From Solicoccozyma terricola (lineage: Eukaryota > Basidiomycota > Tremellomycetes > Filobasidiales > Piskurozymaceae): a DNA stretch of 64,000 bases. The position numbers were made by a program, and so were the translations under genes. A model generated the notes under the pieces. That model had not been told where the DNA came from and searched no databases. It was given only the letters and a program-made list of their open reading frames with translations. The number at the start of each line of letters is the position of its first letter. Within the stretch, counting starts at the first letter, position 1. Below, one piece after another: positions 48,156 to 61,085 of the stretch. Location of the stretch: positions 1,256,825 through 1,320,824 of the forward strand of contig BCLD01000001.1 in NCBI GenBank assembly GCA_001600875.1. The letters run 5' to 3'.

Positions 48156-49156
48156 TGTTGGAAAAAGAGTGTAGGGTGGGTCAGTGTTGGCACTGAATCC
48201 CGAAAATGCAGACTAGAGGAGACGAGAGAGGGAGTTGAGGGTGGAAGGGGGATTGGTGGAAACATCATGGTCGCTGTATATGTATGGCGATCTGAATTCC
48301 CGGCAGCCGGAGTCTGAGTGCCAGGAGAACCTGTACCCATTGTTTTGATCTCGGGCAGCCGGCCGGACGAATGGGAGAAGGTAGCGGCATGTCCTGTAGC
48401 AGTGTAGCGGTGACTGGCAAGTGAGATGTAACCTGGATGTGACCTTGCTGCGCGATCGCCGCCACGGAACCTGCCACTCGGTGTCTGTAATCCCCGTCGG
48501 CCCCCCTGGAGATTGCCAGAAGGCAGCGAGCGATTCCCGGCATGCCACCAGCTGGGATTACTGGAAAATTGGAACCAAGGTTGATTGTGTCCCACTGTTG
48601 GAGAATTGAGTATGCGCACCGGAAGGGACAGCGATCTTGCCATTGGTGGTATTTTTGGCCTCGGCGCCAAAGCGAAGGTTCCACCGTTCACAACAGATCT
48701 CAAGTGATTCACCGGAACAACTTCCCGACATCGCTGTAGGGCCGCCCGGAATGGTATGTATCGGTCACCGATGGGTCTGTCACCAAAAGGTCGAGTGACA
48801 TTCCGTCCCGAGGTGCCTCGGACCCTGTGCCACCGCCACCTGCTTGTCAAAATACGGAGGTCAATAACAATGCATGCACCATACGACACTCGCGTAGATG
48901 ACTGTCGCCGGAGGACTGAGTTCGGCCGCCCCATCGTTTGCCGGTCAAAACATATCAAAACAATGTCAACGTATATATATGTCATCCAGCAGGTCCTTTC
49001 TTCTCTGATTCAACCACCGACTCGGCGCCCTTCGAAATTCGACCGATTCCTCTTGAGACACACACACACACTCATTTGCAACAGATATCGCCTTATAATC
49101 GACACACGGCACCACCCACACTCCTTTGCTTCTAAACAACACCCTAACCCACGAAG
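48156..49156. promoter_or_regulatory. shared 1-kb promoter region of the divergent secreted paralogues
   Basis: The spacer between the two start codons. TATATATAT at 48972-48980 lies about 180 nt before the rightward ATG, followed by a CA microsatellite (ACACACACACAC near 49061-49072). A long minus-strand open frame through this spacer overlaps the leftward gene's own start and looks spurious. Confidence 0.45.
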
Positions 49157-52100
49157 ATGCACTTCAGAAGTCTTGGGGCAATCTCGCTACTGCTCGCACG
49201 AGCAGTTGCTCATCCACTGAACCTCCGCGATGAGAGTCCATCGCCATCCGTCGTCTACGTCACCCAGACTCAGACAGTCCAAACAACCCAGACAGTGACC
49301 GATCACACTGTGCAGACAGACATCGTGCTGGAGACCGCCTACATCATCAACAGCATCGCCCCTTGCCTGGCTGTCGCCACCGATAGCCCAGGGACGTATG
49401 CGCTGGCGCCAGTTGCTACTACGACCGCCAACAGTGTTGCTTCGACAGCGTCGTCCACGTCGCCTGTCGTTGCAGCCACAGCATCGCCTGCAACTATCAC
49501 CTCGACTACTACGAACTCCCCCTCCCCTACCTCCGCTTCGGCCTCCGGTGTCACTCTATATCCATCCGTCCCACCGTCGTTGAACACTTCGGATCCCAGC
49601 AACCTCGCTCCCTCTAATGGCTCCACGTTGTGGCTCACCAGTAATGGCGAGTGTCCGTAGTCTACGTGCCATCTTGTTCTAACGCCCACTTCCATCTACA
49701 GACACCTTTGCCGAGGTTCAAGCCAACTTCACCTACCCCGCCGTCATCCTACCCCACTCGTCGTATGTTTCAAACATAAGCTGCATCCTCAACGGTGTCG
49801 AGATTACCTTCAACGACGTGCCAATCTTCAACTACGTCCAATCTCACTGGATCGCTCCTTTCCTCCTCGTTACTAACACGCTAGGATGTTCCAGCAAGGA
49901 TGATGGACAGCACACGTTCTGGCTGGTGACCGCGTTGAACTACGACAAAGTCACTCTGACGGTGCAAGTGACCGCCGTAGAGGTTGCAGTCGAAGACCAA
50001 CTCGATCACGTTACCATCTTCTGGGATTCTGCAGGCGGGTCTGCCGGCTCTAGCGGAATAACTCTACCTGGGACAATCGGTGCCCCCGCTAATTCTACTG
50101 GTGCCACTTCGAATGCTACCACCGACCCATTCGCTACTTGCTCCAACCCCCCAGACTCGTATCTCGGTCTCGCCACCGCTCCCTGTGGTCCAGATTTCGA
50201 CACCACGCTGGACGATTTCCTCGGGTACTTTGATTTTGAAGACGACTTGAACGACAAGGAGCTGGACAAGGATCTCGACGAGTTCATCGCAGACGTCTCA
50301 GACGCTGGTCTCAAGAGACATTTCACCGCCAGAGGAGCGGGTGGTGGCAGGAAAGCCAACACGGCCTCCGCGCCCAAGAGCCCAGCGAAACCCAAGGCAG
50401 CCGCTCCAGTTCAAGCTTCCAACAACAAAAAGGTCGACACCAAGGTGCAGAATGCTGCTACCCAGAACGCCGCCAGCGCCAAGGCTGCTGCTGCGCAACC
50501 TGCCACTGCAAGCAAGCTGGTCACCACCGCGGCCGCTGCAGAAAAGGCTGTCAAGGCTCCTGCTGATCCTGACAAGGCGGCAAAGGTCCTTGGGAGTCTC
50601 GTAAAGACAACAGCTACCGTCGGAAATGCAATCAAGACCGCTTTGACTCCCTATGACTTTAGCTCACCCACGCTGCCCTTCGATGTGGCACCGTCGGAGC
50701 TCAAGCTGTACGAGAAGACTGGAGGGCAGGGGACCGCCACCGTTACATGTGTCAATTGTGCGGCCAAGGGGAATGTACAAGTGCAGGGAGCGGTTGCTTA
50801 TACCGGTCGTAAGTGTGGCGATAATGTCGACGGTTGCGTGTACTAATTTGTCAGTGTGCAGTCGGTTTCAAGACCGGCCAAGTGTCGATAGCGGGAGACT
50901 TGTCTTCGGTTATGAACATCGTACTCCATGCCGATGGTCAGTTCCAGACACAGCAAAACAAGGCTATACTCAACTACACCGTGCCGGGATTCGAGGTCAA
51001 GGTGGGTATAGTTCATGGATGCCAAGTGCCAAGACTGATGGTTGTAATACAGATCGGCACGTATTTGACGGCGTCGGTCGTCATATCCGTTGGGACGGTG
51101 TTGGATGTCAACATGACTGGAGCAGGACACCTCTTTTTGTCCGGTAGTTTCGCTGCTACGGGAGTTAATGCAACCCTCGATATCGTCAACAGGGGGAGCT
51201 CAGGCGTCGTGGGATTCAATGTGAGTGATAAGGAGTCCTGAAGAGATGAGGGCTGACCGAGGTTGCTCCTCCAGCCAACATACACCGGCTCAATCAATGG
51301 AACTGCTGCAGGCGCGTCTATCATCGGATTCTCTTTACCCAGCGAGATCTCCGTCGGACTCGACGTCCCTGGACTATTCCACCAGCAGGTTGGATTGAGG
51401 ACTGCGCCTTCGGTCGTCGCTACTCTGACGGCTGACGTTGGCGTGCCTGCTGCACCTGTAACTCCGGCGTCAGCAGCCGGGAGAAGAGACGACACCTGCA
51501 GCAATGGTTTCAGCTATGCCATCGACCTACACAACAAGCTCGATCTAGACCTTCTTGGCAACGTGAGTTCAAGTTGATGATTCCGCAGAACTAGGCTGAC
51601 GTTCCTGGGCTGTAGACGACTCCTCTTCAATCCTTTGACAAGTTGAAGGTTGCTAATGGCTGCTTGCCGTGAGTTACTGAGAGCGCATAGCCGAGCAAGT
51701 TGATAACCATCCCCGCGAATACTAGAAAACCTACCGTTAAATCCTCTACCAGCGCCATTTGTCCTCTCGTCAGGACGCCACGACATACAATTACCTCAAC
51801 ACTACCGACAGCTCCAACGGCGGCATAAGCGGCGATGAACAGGTGTTGGTCAACGACACTTTGGCCGCCAATCAGGCATACTCTGCCAATCAAACTGCCG
51901 AGGGAATCACTTACGCTACCATCACCGATCTCACTGGTACGCTCGCACTAGGATCCGCGGATAATGGCAACTTTGCTCTCGTCGATCCCAGCTCTGGCGA
52001 CGCAACAGAGTTTACGTTTCATGATCAGGTTACTGACGAGGATGTGTTTGGAAACATCTTCCTCTACTACGCGGACGAGATGTGAGTAGAGGTGGATTCC

Positions 52101-52515
52101 AACGAGTGCCGGGTTCTAATATGTTCCAAACAGGGAGGCCTTGGGAGTTTCGAGATTCCGGTTGAGAAGCGAGGATGACATGCCGTACACGGCGGATATC
52201 GTCACTTTGACTCCAATTGGTGCGATCTCCAAATTTTCACTTTACATGCCTCCCACTGACCCCCCATACCCTACAGACTCTGATGACTCGAGTGTCACGT
52301 CGGGCATCTTCCTCCCGGTAGATTCTAGTGGCAACATCTATTACACCGTCGTTTGCAACCTAGACTCTCTCGATTCCAAGATTTTTTTGGTGACAGACTA
52401 CGACGGTGGCATTGACACCTTGATGAGGACCGACTTGCAATCCGTCATCACTGGTGGAGTCGTTACCGGCTGCACACCCATCACGTTCCAGTCTGGTGCG
52501 TTTGCTGGGTATTAG
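49157..52515 (+). CDS. large secreted protein, paralogue 2 of a divergent pair
   Basis: Signal peptide MHFRSLGAISLLLARAVAHP, then a Thr/Gln segment (TQTVQTTQTVTDHTVQTDI), VLETAYIINS, and a Ser/Thr-rich linker. The conserved domain follows: FTYPAVILPHSSYV, FLLVTNTLGCSS, FWLVTALNYDKV, CSNPPDSYLGLATAPCGPD. A Lys/Ala-rich insertion comes next (about 50340-50600; KPKAAAPVQASNNKK), not present in paralogue 1, preceded by a dibasic LKRH site. A beta-rich region (ATVTCVNCAAKGNVQVQGAV) and a GRRDDTCSNGFSYAID site follow. The C-terminal domain has FLYYADEMEALGVSRFR, TSGIFLPVDSSGN, DSKIFLVTD and ends FQSGAFAGY (stop 52513-52515). Introns are short; the join near 51600-51770 is not settled. Order and motifs match the minus-strand neighbour throughout, so the two arose by an inverted duplication or one that later inverted. 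Function unknown. Confidence 0.8.
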
Positions 52516-52894
52516 TAGAGGGTCTCTTGGTGAAAATCGAGGGGCGTTCTCATGTTGAATGCCCCTTTGCGGTTTGGGATTCGTCGTGTAATACCGGAAT
52601 GTAACAGGCGGGGCGCATTGTCTTGATGGCGTCGAGAGTAACAATATTCAGAGCATTCGCGGTCAATGAAAATACGGAGGCACTGAATGAGGGGATATGG
52701 ATCATTCCAACTCCTCATTCATGCATGGAGCAGACCGCTACGAGATGCTCACGAATCAGGGGTAAGCTCGCGCGGAGAAACATAACGAAAAAAAAGCTCC
52801 CGGCCTCGGCGATCCTGTCACGGGACTATCCAGGACGACGATCATGTGCTCGAGCACCAGCAGCCGGCCGCCATGTGTCACTACGTCCTCACCA

Positions 52895-54934
52895 ATGAGT
52901 CGTCTCCTACGTCGCCTCTCCATCAATAATACCATCCGTCTCACACACCACATGTCCACCAACGCCCAGTCCGCATTCCCCATCCCTCCACTTGCCACCC
53001 GCTTCCCCTCCTCAACTGCGATCCGCGGCGACACCGTGCTGTTCCCTGGTGTCAGCGACGAGTCGACGCAGTCAGTTAGGCGTTTATTGGAAGAGAATGA
53101 TCGTCGATTCCACATCTACCGGAAGATCAGCTGTGAGTAGGATGAGCTGATGGTGTGGTCTGGGTAGTGACGGTTTCCACAGACCATCACAATCACCTTT
53201 CGCACCACATCCTCGCTGCATACTCACTCGGTGCATCCCCATCCCACTTGCAATCCATTTTCGATGCCGACCTTCCGGGCATGGCGGCGTTGGAAAGGAG
53301 CAAGGCGGATGGGGGAGAGGAGGTGCTGAAGAGTCCGCCGCTTGTGCACGAGGGGAATTGGTGGGATGCAAAGATGTTGGGGGATATTAGGTGGGTGTTG
53401 GAGTACGGGGTTCGGGACGATCACTAACACTCCCGACAGATACTATGCTGCCTACCTGGAGTTCTTCCACGGCGAGGTCGATGCCCTGGGGCCGAAAAAG
53501 GTATTCGAAAAGTACATCTTGTCGGAAGAGGCGGTGAGTGAAAGTCTCTCATGTTCCGGTCCATCAAGTTGAAGCAAGGTCACTACAGAATCGAGGTCCT
53601 CCGGGGGCAACCCAACAACCAAGGATGTTTATCAAATTCCTAGCTGGCGCTTTCCACCCTTTCATACACATAGGTTATGGTGTCGAGGTGAGTGGCCGCC
53701 CCGCTTGGAAAGAGCAGATACCTGATCTCAGTTCGACATTCAGTTTCACGACCGTGTTCTGCTCGCTGAAGGGTATGTTGCTGGCTCTGACGCACGGCAT
53801 CGACTAATATCTTGGCATTCAGATTGGCGCAAACGGCCGTCCACAGCGCGGATATCCTCGCAAAGCTATTTGAAGAAGGTTGGCCCCGTGCCTCCTCTGG
53901 TGTAATCCCGTCCGCCCTGTCCACCGTCAAGGAGGCATTCACCACTCTCAATGTCGCCCCCGAGCCCTTCTTCCACGTTGAAACGATCACCCCACGGTAT
54001 CAGTCGATGGTTGGGCCTTCCCTCCTCGAACTCTACGCCGAGCTTTGCACCTCGCCCAAGTGCGATCCCGGACCATACGATCCTAACGCTCTGCTCACCG
54101 CCCGCATGAAAACTGCACTCCAAGACGGGCGCGGCGAGGAGATGAGGCGGATTGGTGGTCAGTGGGTTCTCAGCATGGGGTTCACGCAGTCTCAGTGGGA
54201 GGAGCGGTACGAGGAGATTGCAGTGTTGGCTACGTTGCTGGCGTGCTCGACGAGTCGACCTGGTAAAGACGTCAGGGTGGACTTCTTCTTGGTAAGCAAT
54301 GCCGGCCGTCGCCGTGCCCAAAACTCCCGCTGACATCCACACAGATGCACTGCCTCACTTCATCGATATTCCTCCCGTCCATTGCAAATCTCTTGTCGGC
54401 GGGCGATCGTGTGATCCTCCTTCGATCGTATGTCCTCGCCATCCTGCACATGACACTCTGCCGCGGTCGGCCGCACATCTTTCCAGAGACGATTATGCAG
54501 CACACGCCGTTCCCGGCACCACCACGGGCAGGTGTCATAGGGACAGGGCTGCAGATTGTGGGTGACCCTTCAGAGCCCACCGGTGGCAACCCATGGCTTG
54601 CTCTTGTGTCGAGCGCAATGTATGCACAAGGTGAGCCGCGCGTGTCGTGCCGCCTGCGCCTTTCCTTCCTGACCTCTTTACAGACTCCCACGTCCTCAAG
54701 TCGATCCGCGCGCTACTCCACTACTCGACATTGTACGGACAGCATGCCCCCGGCACCCTGCTCGGCGCATACAAGTCCAACTCAGAGGTCATTCCTGGTA
54801 TTGGCAAGCTTGGTGGCGACATTTTCCAACGAGCAGCAGGGATGATTATGCTGCAGACTGGGTGGGCAAGAGAAGGCGAGAAGGCACGCAGCTTTGATAC
54901 GTCGGCGTTGGGATGGGACGGAGCGTGGGAGTAG
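52895..54934 (+). CDS. questin-oxidase-like protein
   Basis: A member of the questin oxidase-like family (fungal Baeyer-Villiger-type enzymes named from the geodin pathway, GedK). Blocks read in order over several exons: NAQSAFPIPPLATRF, LLEENDRRFHIYRK, HHNHLSHHILAAYSLGAS (His-rich, typical), NWWDAKMLGDI, RYYAAYLEFFHGEVDALG, RMFIKFLAGAFHPFIHIGYG (family hallmark), GLAQTAVHSADI, FFLMHCLTSSIFLPSI, and the end RSFDTSALGWDGAWE. Start choice: ATG 52895 (MSRLLRRLSINNT, perhaps a targeting peptide) or ATG 52952 (MSTNAQSAFPIPP), the usual start of relatives. No polyketide synthase lies in the window, so a secondary-metabolite cluster is not supported; such genes often stand alone in basidiomycetes. 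Confidence 0.85.
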
Positions 54935-55582
54935 GTGGCGGAGGGTATCTGGCGCTGATGTTGGATGTACTTGTTCTATGTGTTGCGTGCTCGTCGGATC
55001 GTTCAAAGCAGAGGCCAGTAATTAGGGTGATTGTAGGACGGGGTGCTACGCAGCTACCCATGTAATATCGGCTGAGCCTAGGATCCTGGGCAGTCTATGA
55101 TTTCAAATATCGCGAGTCTCACATGTGGCCCTACGATGGCTCTAAACTTCACCGGATCGCAATGACTTGAACGATTGCGGAGCGCGAGCGAAATGAGTTG
55201 GTTCCGGTGATGCACTTCTACCAACAAGTCACACAGAAGGATATCTATGCTGCTTTTGGAAACCAGTAAGCCCACAATGTTGGGCTTTTGTCTGTCTCGT
55301 TAATCACGTCTGACCCAGGTACACGACGCAGAATCGTTTTCCTCGTCCCTTGATGCTGACGGTCACGCCGATTAGGAGGGAACATGTTACGGCCGTGAAG
55401 CCCCTTCACGACCACGGTGAAACCCATTTTTTTTTCGAATGGGGGGCGTTTTGGCGACATTCTTCAAATATATTCCCAGTTATCCCGTTTCGCAGGATCC
55501 TTCTGGTTTGCACGTATTATGAGGAGGATCATCTTCATATTCCGGCCCACCACGTCGCTCTCAACGCATTCTTGGCGGAGGA

Positions 55583-56003
55583 AACGGAGGCGATAAGGCC
55601 GGTCCATTTCTGCATCGAGGAGGGCGTCTGTATCCCCATGATATCATGCCACACGGCGATCGCTATGTACCACGACCCAAGATGTTGGACCCGGCCAAAG
55701 ACAAGTTTGCGGCAAGGAAAAGGTGGATTGGGGACGTCGGAAAGTTCGAGATCGCAGGAGGTGAGTCGTAGATCCCGCAGTGTGCCTTCGTTCGCTACTG
55801 CTACTGGACATCTGCTGTATCCAGACTACTCTGCTATCCCCAGTCTCAAGATGACTGATGACTCTCACCGCCTTGTGCGAACCACATTCGCTACTAGCAT
55901 CCGTGGTGGTGGGCATCGCCCTGACAGTGCATCAATCATACTGCGGCGCCTCCATCCAATCCACATCAACCTGACGTCTGCATCCCCACTATCGTCACCA
56001 TAA
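55583..56003 (+). pseudogene. unresolved coding-like fragment
   Basis: Two open blocks joined by a good intron (55761-55824; GTGAGT...TATCCAG) read LYPHDIMPHGDRYVPRPKM, AARKRWIGDVGKFEIAG, then DYSAIPSLKMTDDSHRLVR and stop at 56003. Upstream of about 55583 the frame is closed and I find no start or acceptor that continues it, while a competing frame (HHVALNAFLAEETEAIR) is open over part of the same stretch. It may be a decayed gene or one I cannot splice. No family recognised. Confidence 0.25.
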
Positions 56004-56585
56004 CTTGCACATTAAAATCGACCACTACCGCAACCTAGATCACCATCTCCTCGCTTCTACAGGGACGCCGGCATTCCACAAACACGTACGCAATCCAAAT
56101 TACCATCTCCTCGCACCCCGTACCCCAAATCCACGTTAGCATCTCACGAAATTAAAACTCGATCTCGATCAGTCCTGCTGCCTTTCACATCGCACTCAAC
56201 ATCTCCATCCCTCCTCGTGACATCGAAATCAACACTAGTCGCTGGAAGAGGAGAGTGTGAGCGTGGAGACGCCGGCGGCACGGGATGTCAACGGGTGCGT
56301 ATCCAGTCTTTGAGCACTCGACGTATCTGTAGAGTCGTTTTTCAGATTGTGCCCCTGCCGGAAGATGTTGGTTCCTATTCGTCGAGACCACTGCAAGCAG
56401 CATACACTCGGTGTCGATTTAAACAGGCGGTCGTAGCTTGCATTCATTCCCGGCACGCGCCACAGCGGCGGTTTAACGGAACAAGTTTAACGGAACAAAG
56501 ATGAACCGAAAGCATGCCTCGCATATCTTTGACATATCTTCAGTAGCTGGGGTCGTTGACCTCTCTACTCGACATACTGCTCAGC
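56004..56585. other. spacer upstream of the epimerase gene
   Basis: No gene seen. It contains two imperfect copies of a segment including ACCATCTCCTCGC (about 56041-56056 and 56101-56116). Confidence 0.5.
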
Positions 56586-57582
56586 ATGCACATCTTGCTG
56601 ACGGGAGCGGCAGGCCTTATCGGCTCTCATACGCTCACCTACTTGATCTCCGAAGGACACTCGGTAGCAGCGACCGACATCGTCCCTCTGCCTGCTCATG
56701 TTCTTCCTTTACCTGCCCCGTCGACCTTTATTCAACTCGACCTGACCGACTTTATCCCTCTGGAAACATTTCTCCGGTCATCGCAACCCCAATGTGAAGC
56801 GATCATTCATCTCGGTGCCATCCCCAATCCGCTTTCCCTGGACTGGAGGACGGTACACAATGTTAACGTCACGAGCAATTACAACATCCTCATGACCGCG
56901 GTCATGCTAGGCATTAAACGGATCGTTCAGGCTTCCAGCGTCAACGCTGCGGGACTGAGCTATACGCCAGATGACCATCGAACGTTTGATACTCTGCCGA
57001 TGGATGAAATAACGCCCATGAGGCCAGAGGATGCTTATGCTCTTTCAAAGCAGTGAGTGCATGCAATAGCTCATCTCCAGAATTCTTATCCGTCAGAACA
57101 GGCAATGTGAATCACAGGCTACCTCGATTTGCCAGCTGGAACGGACTACCCGCATCGCTTCCCTTCGATTCCACATGGCCCGACCGTCGTATCAGCATGC
57201 TTGGCTGGACTCCCGCCCAGAAGATCTATGGGGTTGGGTATCTCTAATCTCGTGTGCCGAAGCATGTCTCCTTGGAATCACCAGCGCAGGATGGTCAGGA
57301 CACGAGGTATTCAATATCGTAGCACCGGAAGTTTGCTGGGAGGGTGATGTAAAGACGAAAGCGGAAGCGGTGCCGGTGGACGACGGTAGGGACGTGTTTT
57401 TTACTCCAGAGTTGATGAAGGAGATCCCCGGCGCGACGAAACCGTCGAGTATGGAACTTTTGGCTGGTTCGTGGCCAGACACTCGCGTGAAAGATGATTG
57501 GTGGACAGATTACACAGAACGACGAGGGTTCTGGGATTGTAGAAAGGCTAACAGGATTCTTGGTTGGAGTCATAAAGGTTGA
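56586..57582 (+). CDS. NAD-dependent epimerase/dehydratase (extended SDR)
   Basis: Two exons (56586-57052 and 57102-57582) give 315 residues. The N-terminus MHILLTGAAGLIGSHTLTYL has the extended-SDR TGxxGxxG nucleotide-binding motif. IHLGAIPNPLSLDW and VQASSVNAAGLSY follow (the catalytic Ser region), and EDAYALSKQ carries the catalytic Y-x3-K. Splicing with the acceptor at 57101 restores QCESQATSICQL and RIASLRFHMARP, the normal substrate-domain strand. The end is RRGFWDCRKANRILGWSHKG. The group acts on nucleotide sugars or other hydroxy compounds; the substrate is not readable. It is a complete copy. Confidence 0.85.
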
Positions 57583-58344
57583 TGTGGAAGAGGAAAGAGG
57601 CATGATATGGATCGTATTTTCCTGGAACATCTATCGTATTATAGACTTGAACCTCAAAGAACACCCCGCTTGACGTTCGTCATGGGGATGTGGAGCCACG
57701 CCCATGCGTTTTGCACGGCTGGTTGAGCTCGAACACCAGGAGCAGCTGCGGCATGAAGAGGGAAATCGGGATTTCGCAACAACTCTCGTCCTAAGAGGAT
57801 GATATCAGCGTCTCCATCTTAAGGACATCTCTAGAAACCGACGGATCTCTCTAGATATCGATGGGTTGCTCTTGGACAGCTAAGACACTCTTACTCTCAT
57901 TTCTCGCTTTAGGTAGAGATATTGCACTGAGGCGTGAGGAGATCGAATAAGCATCCGAACATCCCCATCTCTCGCCGTACATGGTGCGAACCATACCAGC
58001 AGCAGCGAGTAGTGGTTGCTATGTGGGTATTCACCTCGTCGTAATACTGAGGTTCCGGATGAGCTGGTCATGCGAAATTCCAACACAAGCGGGGCCGCAG
58101 TGACATACATCTACAACTGATCAGTGCCAACGTCCTCGTCGGGGAAAGCAATCACAAAAGATAACATGGTGTATGAAATGTCCAACGCTCATAACAGACA
58201 GATTTAGAGTTCCAGTCGCCACCCTCCATTTAACAGATCGTCATCCTCGTTCGCCATAATACCGCTCAACGACACCCCTCAACCACACCTCTCAACAGAT
58301 CGTCATCCTCGTCCCCCCCCCCCCCACCCCCCCTCTTTCCACGG
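57583..58344. other. spacer with an 18-nt direct repeat
   Basis: No gene seen. ACAGATCGTCATCCTCGT occurs twice, near 58231 and 58294, close to a C run at about 58314-58325. Confidence 0.5.
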
Positions 58345-60302
58345 CTATTGTTGCCAATACCTTAAACCATCATATCCCATAACTGCTTGCCAGTGGAGGG
58401 GATCAACCAGGAGTGGCGCCTTGAGACGATGATGAAGCCAGAGGTGTCGAGCGATGTGCGTTGGTAGGTGGAAGATGTTGGAGATGTTCTGAACAAACAT
58501 TTTGTTCGCCGTTGCCAACTTCCTACCACTGACAGAGCTGATGTTGTTCTTGCATGCGTGTTTCTCACCCTTACCAGAGATGAGTAGGAAGAGCATATCG
58601 CAAGGTTGTCCTTTTGGATGCGAGCAAGCCATCAGTTTCATACCACAATCCAGTCTGTCTCTATCGTCGTGTGTCGTTCCCATTGTCAAGTTGACGTTGG
58701 GACCAGATGTTCTCAAACTCGCACCAAAATACTGCAGCATGCCTGTAACCTCGTACATCACCTCGAGGAAAGTGGCGCTGTCTGACTGGATTCTTGTATT
58801 CTGTTCCTTTAGCAGATTTGAGCGATGTTGAACACCAGATACGAGAGCTGCATCGATAGCGAGAGTAAGCCACCAGTCCTGGTCGTGGTTTTCTTCCGGG
58901 GTGACGCAAACGAGAGTCTTCAATAGGTAGAATTCTTCAGGGAGGTGAGCTGGGAGTCGTTGTTGGTTTGTTTCGAGGATCTCCCCCACGCTGCGGTGAC
59001 ATAGCTTTCCGATTGACGTCTTGATCTTGTCTTGCCAGATTGCAGGCAAGGACGAAGCGGCTAGATCGCGAAAGACATCGTGAATGAACCTCCAGCATCC
59101 CAAGTTTGGAAAGTTCTCGATGGAGATTAGTGTGGACTGTCGAGCCCGACATTTGTGTAAAGCGCCACCTGGATCTCCCGAAGCTCTGAGGAACCACATA
59201 CCACACCCTTTGAGCCTATCCTCGCACTCGCATATGCCAGTACAGGTGCACCAGTTCTGACACTGTGCGAACCTCCACCCAGCAACGGGGCGGACAAGAT
59301 CAAACTGTTGGGCCGTTCTTTTCGATCCTAGCTCATGTATACTCTCCAGACGAGATATGGTGTCATTTTGTTCAAGCACGTCCATTCCCCGCAAATATGA
59401 TCTTTCAAAGAGGTAGTGTCGCTTTCAAGCTGTCGCATCTTTGCATTTGCGTTATCTCGTGCATTGTTCTTGATCTCCCTTGACTCCACTGTTCGGCCCC
59501 GAGAATTCTGGACTGTCAATGCACATCTCCCCTGCTGAATCCTCAAAAGATACGAATGAAGAGCCGGGCCAAGAGAACCATCGTCGAGAAGCGGTTCCAG
59601 TTCACATGATGTTTTGAAGTTGTCGACAGGGATGAGGCCCCTTGCAAAACGATCCCTGCAGTTGGCGGAATATTCGTCCACCTGTGCTCGTCGCTCTGCC
59701 GATCCTCTCGTCCCTTGCATTATCAATTTGAAGTTGGCATTGTTCTCCTCCCTCTTTGGATAAAGCCTCTTGCCGTTGCCATCATGTTTCGGCGTTTGAA
59801 GCTCTGTCGACTCCTTACTTTCATCATACTTGAACTCATCTTCCTCTTCCTCTTCATCTTGGGCCGCATCAGCCTTGTTCATGCTTGCAATTGTGGCTTC
59901 CGACAGAGGGAGTGCGATACCAGCGAGGCCAAGATTGAGCTTGGATCGAACACTGAACTTGCCAATGAAGCGAAAGAGCTTTGTGCGGGCAGCAATAGCT
60001 TCATCCAACTCGGCTTGAACTCCCGACTGATGAAGGATCTCCTGAATGGAGGTCCTGCAAGCTTGAAGACTTGCCAGCAGTGTTACACCCAAGCTGCGAT
60101 CGATATTGCCAGATGCCGTCGCATCAGTGCAGACCCTGTCGACAACAGTCTTGACAATTTCAGTGATGAAAGCTACTGGGGCCATCCTGCTTCGGAGGAC
60201 TGCCTTGTACTTGAAGGACCCTGGATCATAAGAGCTGACGAGCAATGCATAGTCTGCTGGCCCATACCTAGTGATCGATACACCACCCACAGCAGCTTGC
60301 AT
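58345..60302 (-). CDS. unrecognised protein, with a frame change near 59.4 kb
   Basis: I do not recognise a family. From 60302 an open frame begins MQAAVGGVSITRYGPADYA (NFLAEEMQAAVGG if it starts earlier) and runs through an acidic stretch (DAAQDEEEEEDEFKYDESKE) and RAQVDEYSANCRDRFARG to about 59430. From about 59430 to the stop at 58345 the coding texture continues in another frame: VLEQNDTISRLESIHELGS, a Cys-rich FAQCQNWCTCTGICECED, WRFIHDVFRDLAASSLPAIW, DWWLTLAIDAALVSGVQHR and ending MGYDGLRYWQQ. The change may be an intron I cannot place (candidate donors are weak) or a 1-nt indel or assembly error. No transposase, protease or helicase motif is seen. Confidence 0.5.
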
Positions 60303-61085
60303 TTCCTCGGCAAGAAAGTTTACCTTTGGGATGGGAGTAGCTTTGATTGTGTGACGGGAATTCCTCTGAACACACTACGATCTCCCATCGCCATCGCTCG
60401 AGGATATCAGATAGGGGAACCATGTCATTCACATAACTCGCACACGTTATCATCGTCATTTGCCTGACCCGAACTAGGCTCGTACACCTACAACCATTGT
60501 TCAAGGAATAACGGGCATATTCCAGGTCTATGGCCCGACCACGGCTGAATTGACTCATGCCATCTCAGACGTGGCCGCCATCAGGCGGATCCGTCCGAAT
60601 CCGTCCAGCTTCGCCCAAGACATGCTCTCCCCACTCACACACCCTCATGCCGGATCAATTCTGCGTTCTGAAGTCGTGATATGACCTTACCATAGCTTGG
60701 CATTATGGATCGGTTGTATACGAATGCCAGTATCTCCAATATGGCCTCTGTGGGACAATGCAGCTCCAGACAGAATGGCCTGGATGGTATGGCAAGTAGC
60801 CAGGTTTCCCCCCGTCTGTTCTACGTACTTAAAGGTAGCCTTTTGTACGTATCTTTGTATTGCTCTCTTTCCTCGAGCAATATTATCAATTGTATGCAAC
60901 ACTCTTAACCGACCACTGCATTACATGACCGACCATTGCCCCAGGCACTCGAACATAGACACACTTAGTGGAGCAAGCTCCGCTCACACACACATGCACA
61001 CATGAAGATGAATCTATGCGGATCTGCCTGACTCCGTCCGGATATGCCTAGACCCCACGAACGCTGATCGATATCGAATAGAGAG
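60303..61085. other. spacer without an identified gene
   Basis: Only short open frames. The first part could hold the 5' exon of the unrecognised gene to its left (minus-strand frame TIKATPIPKVNFLAEE just upstream of 60302). Confidence 0.45.

Noticed and set aside
48104..48985. Minus-strand open frame of 293 codons through the spacer between the secreted paralogues.
   Set aside because: It overlaps the signal-peptide exon of the leftward gene in another frame, and its composition (Arg/Pro/Ser/His) looks like an unselected GC-rich frame.
59715..60467. Plus-strand open frame of 250 codons with a hydrophobic stretch.
   Set aside because: It is the antisense of a better minus-strand coding block; the hydrophobic stretch is the complement of the Glu/Asp-rich run.
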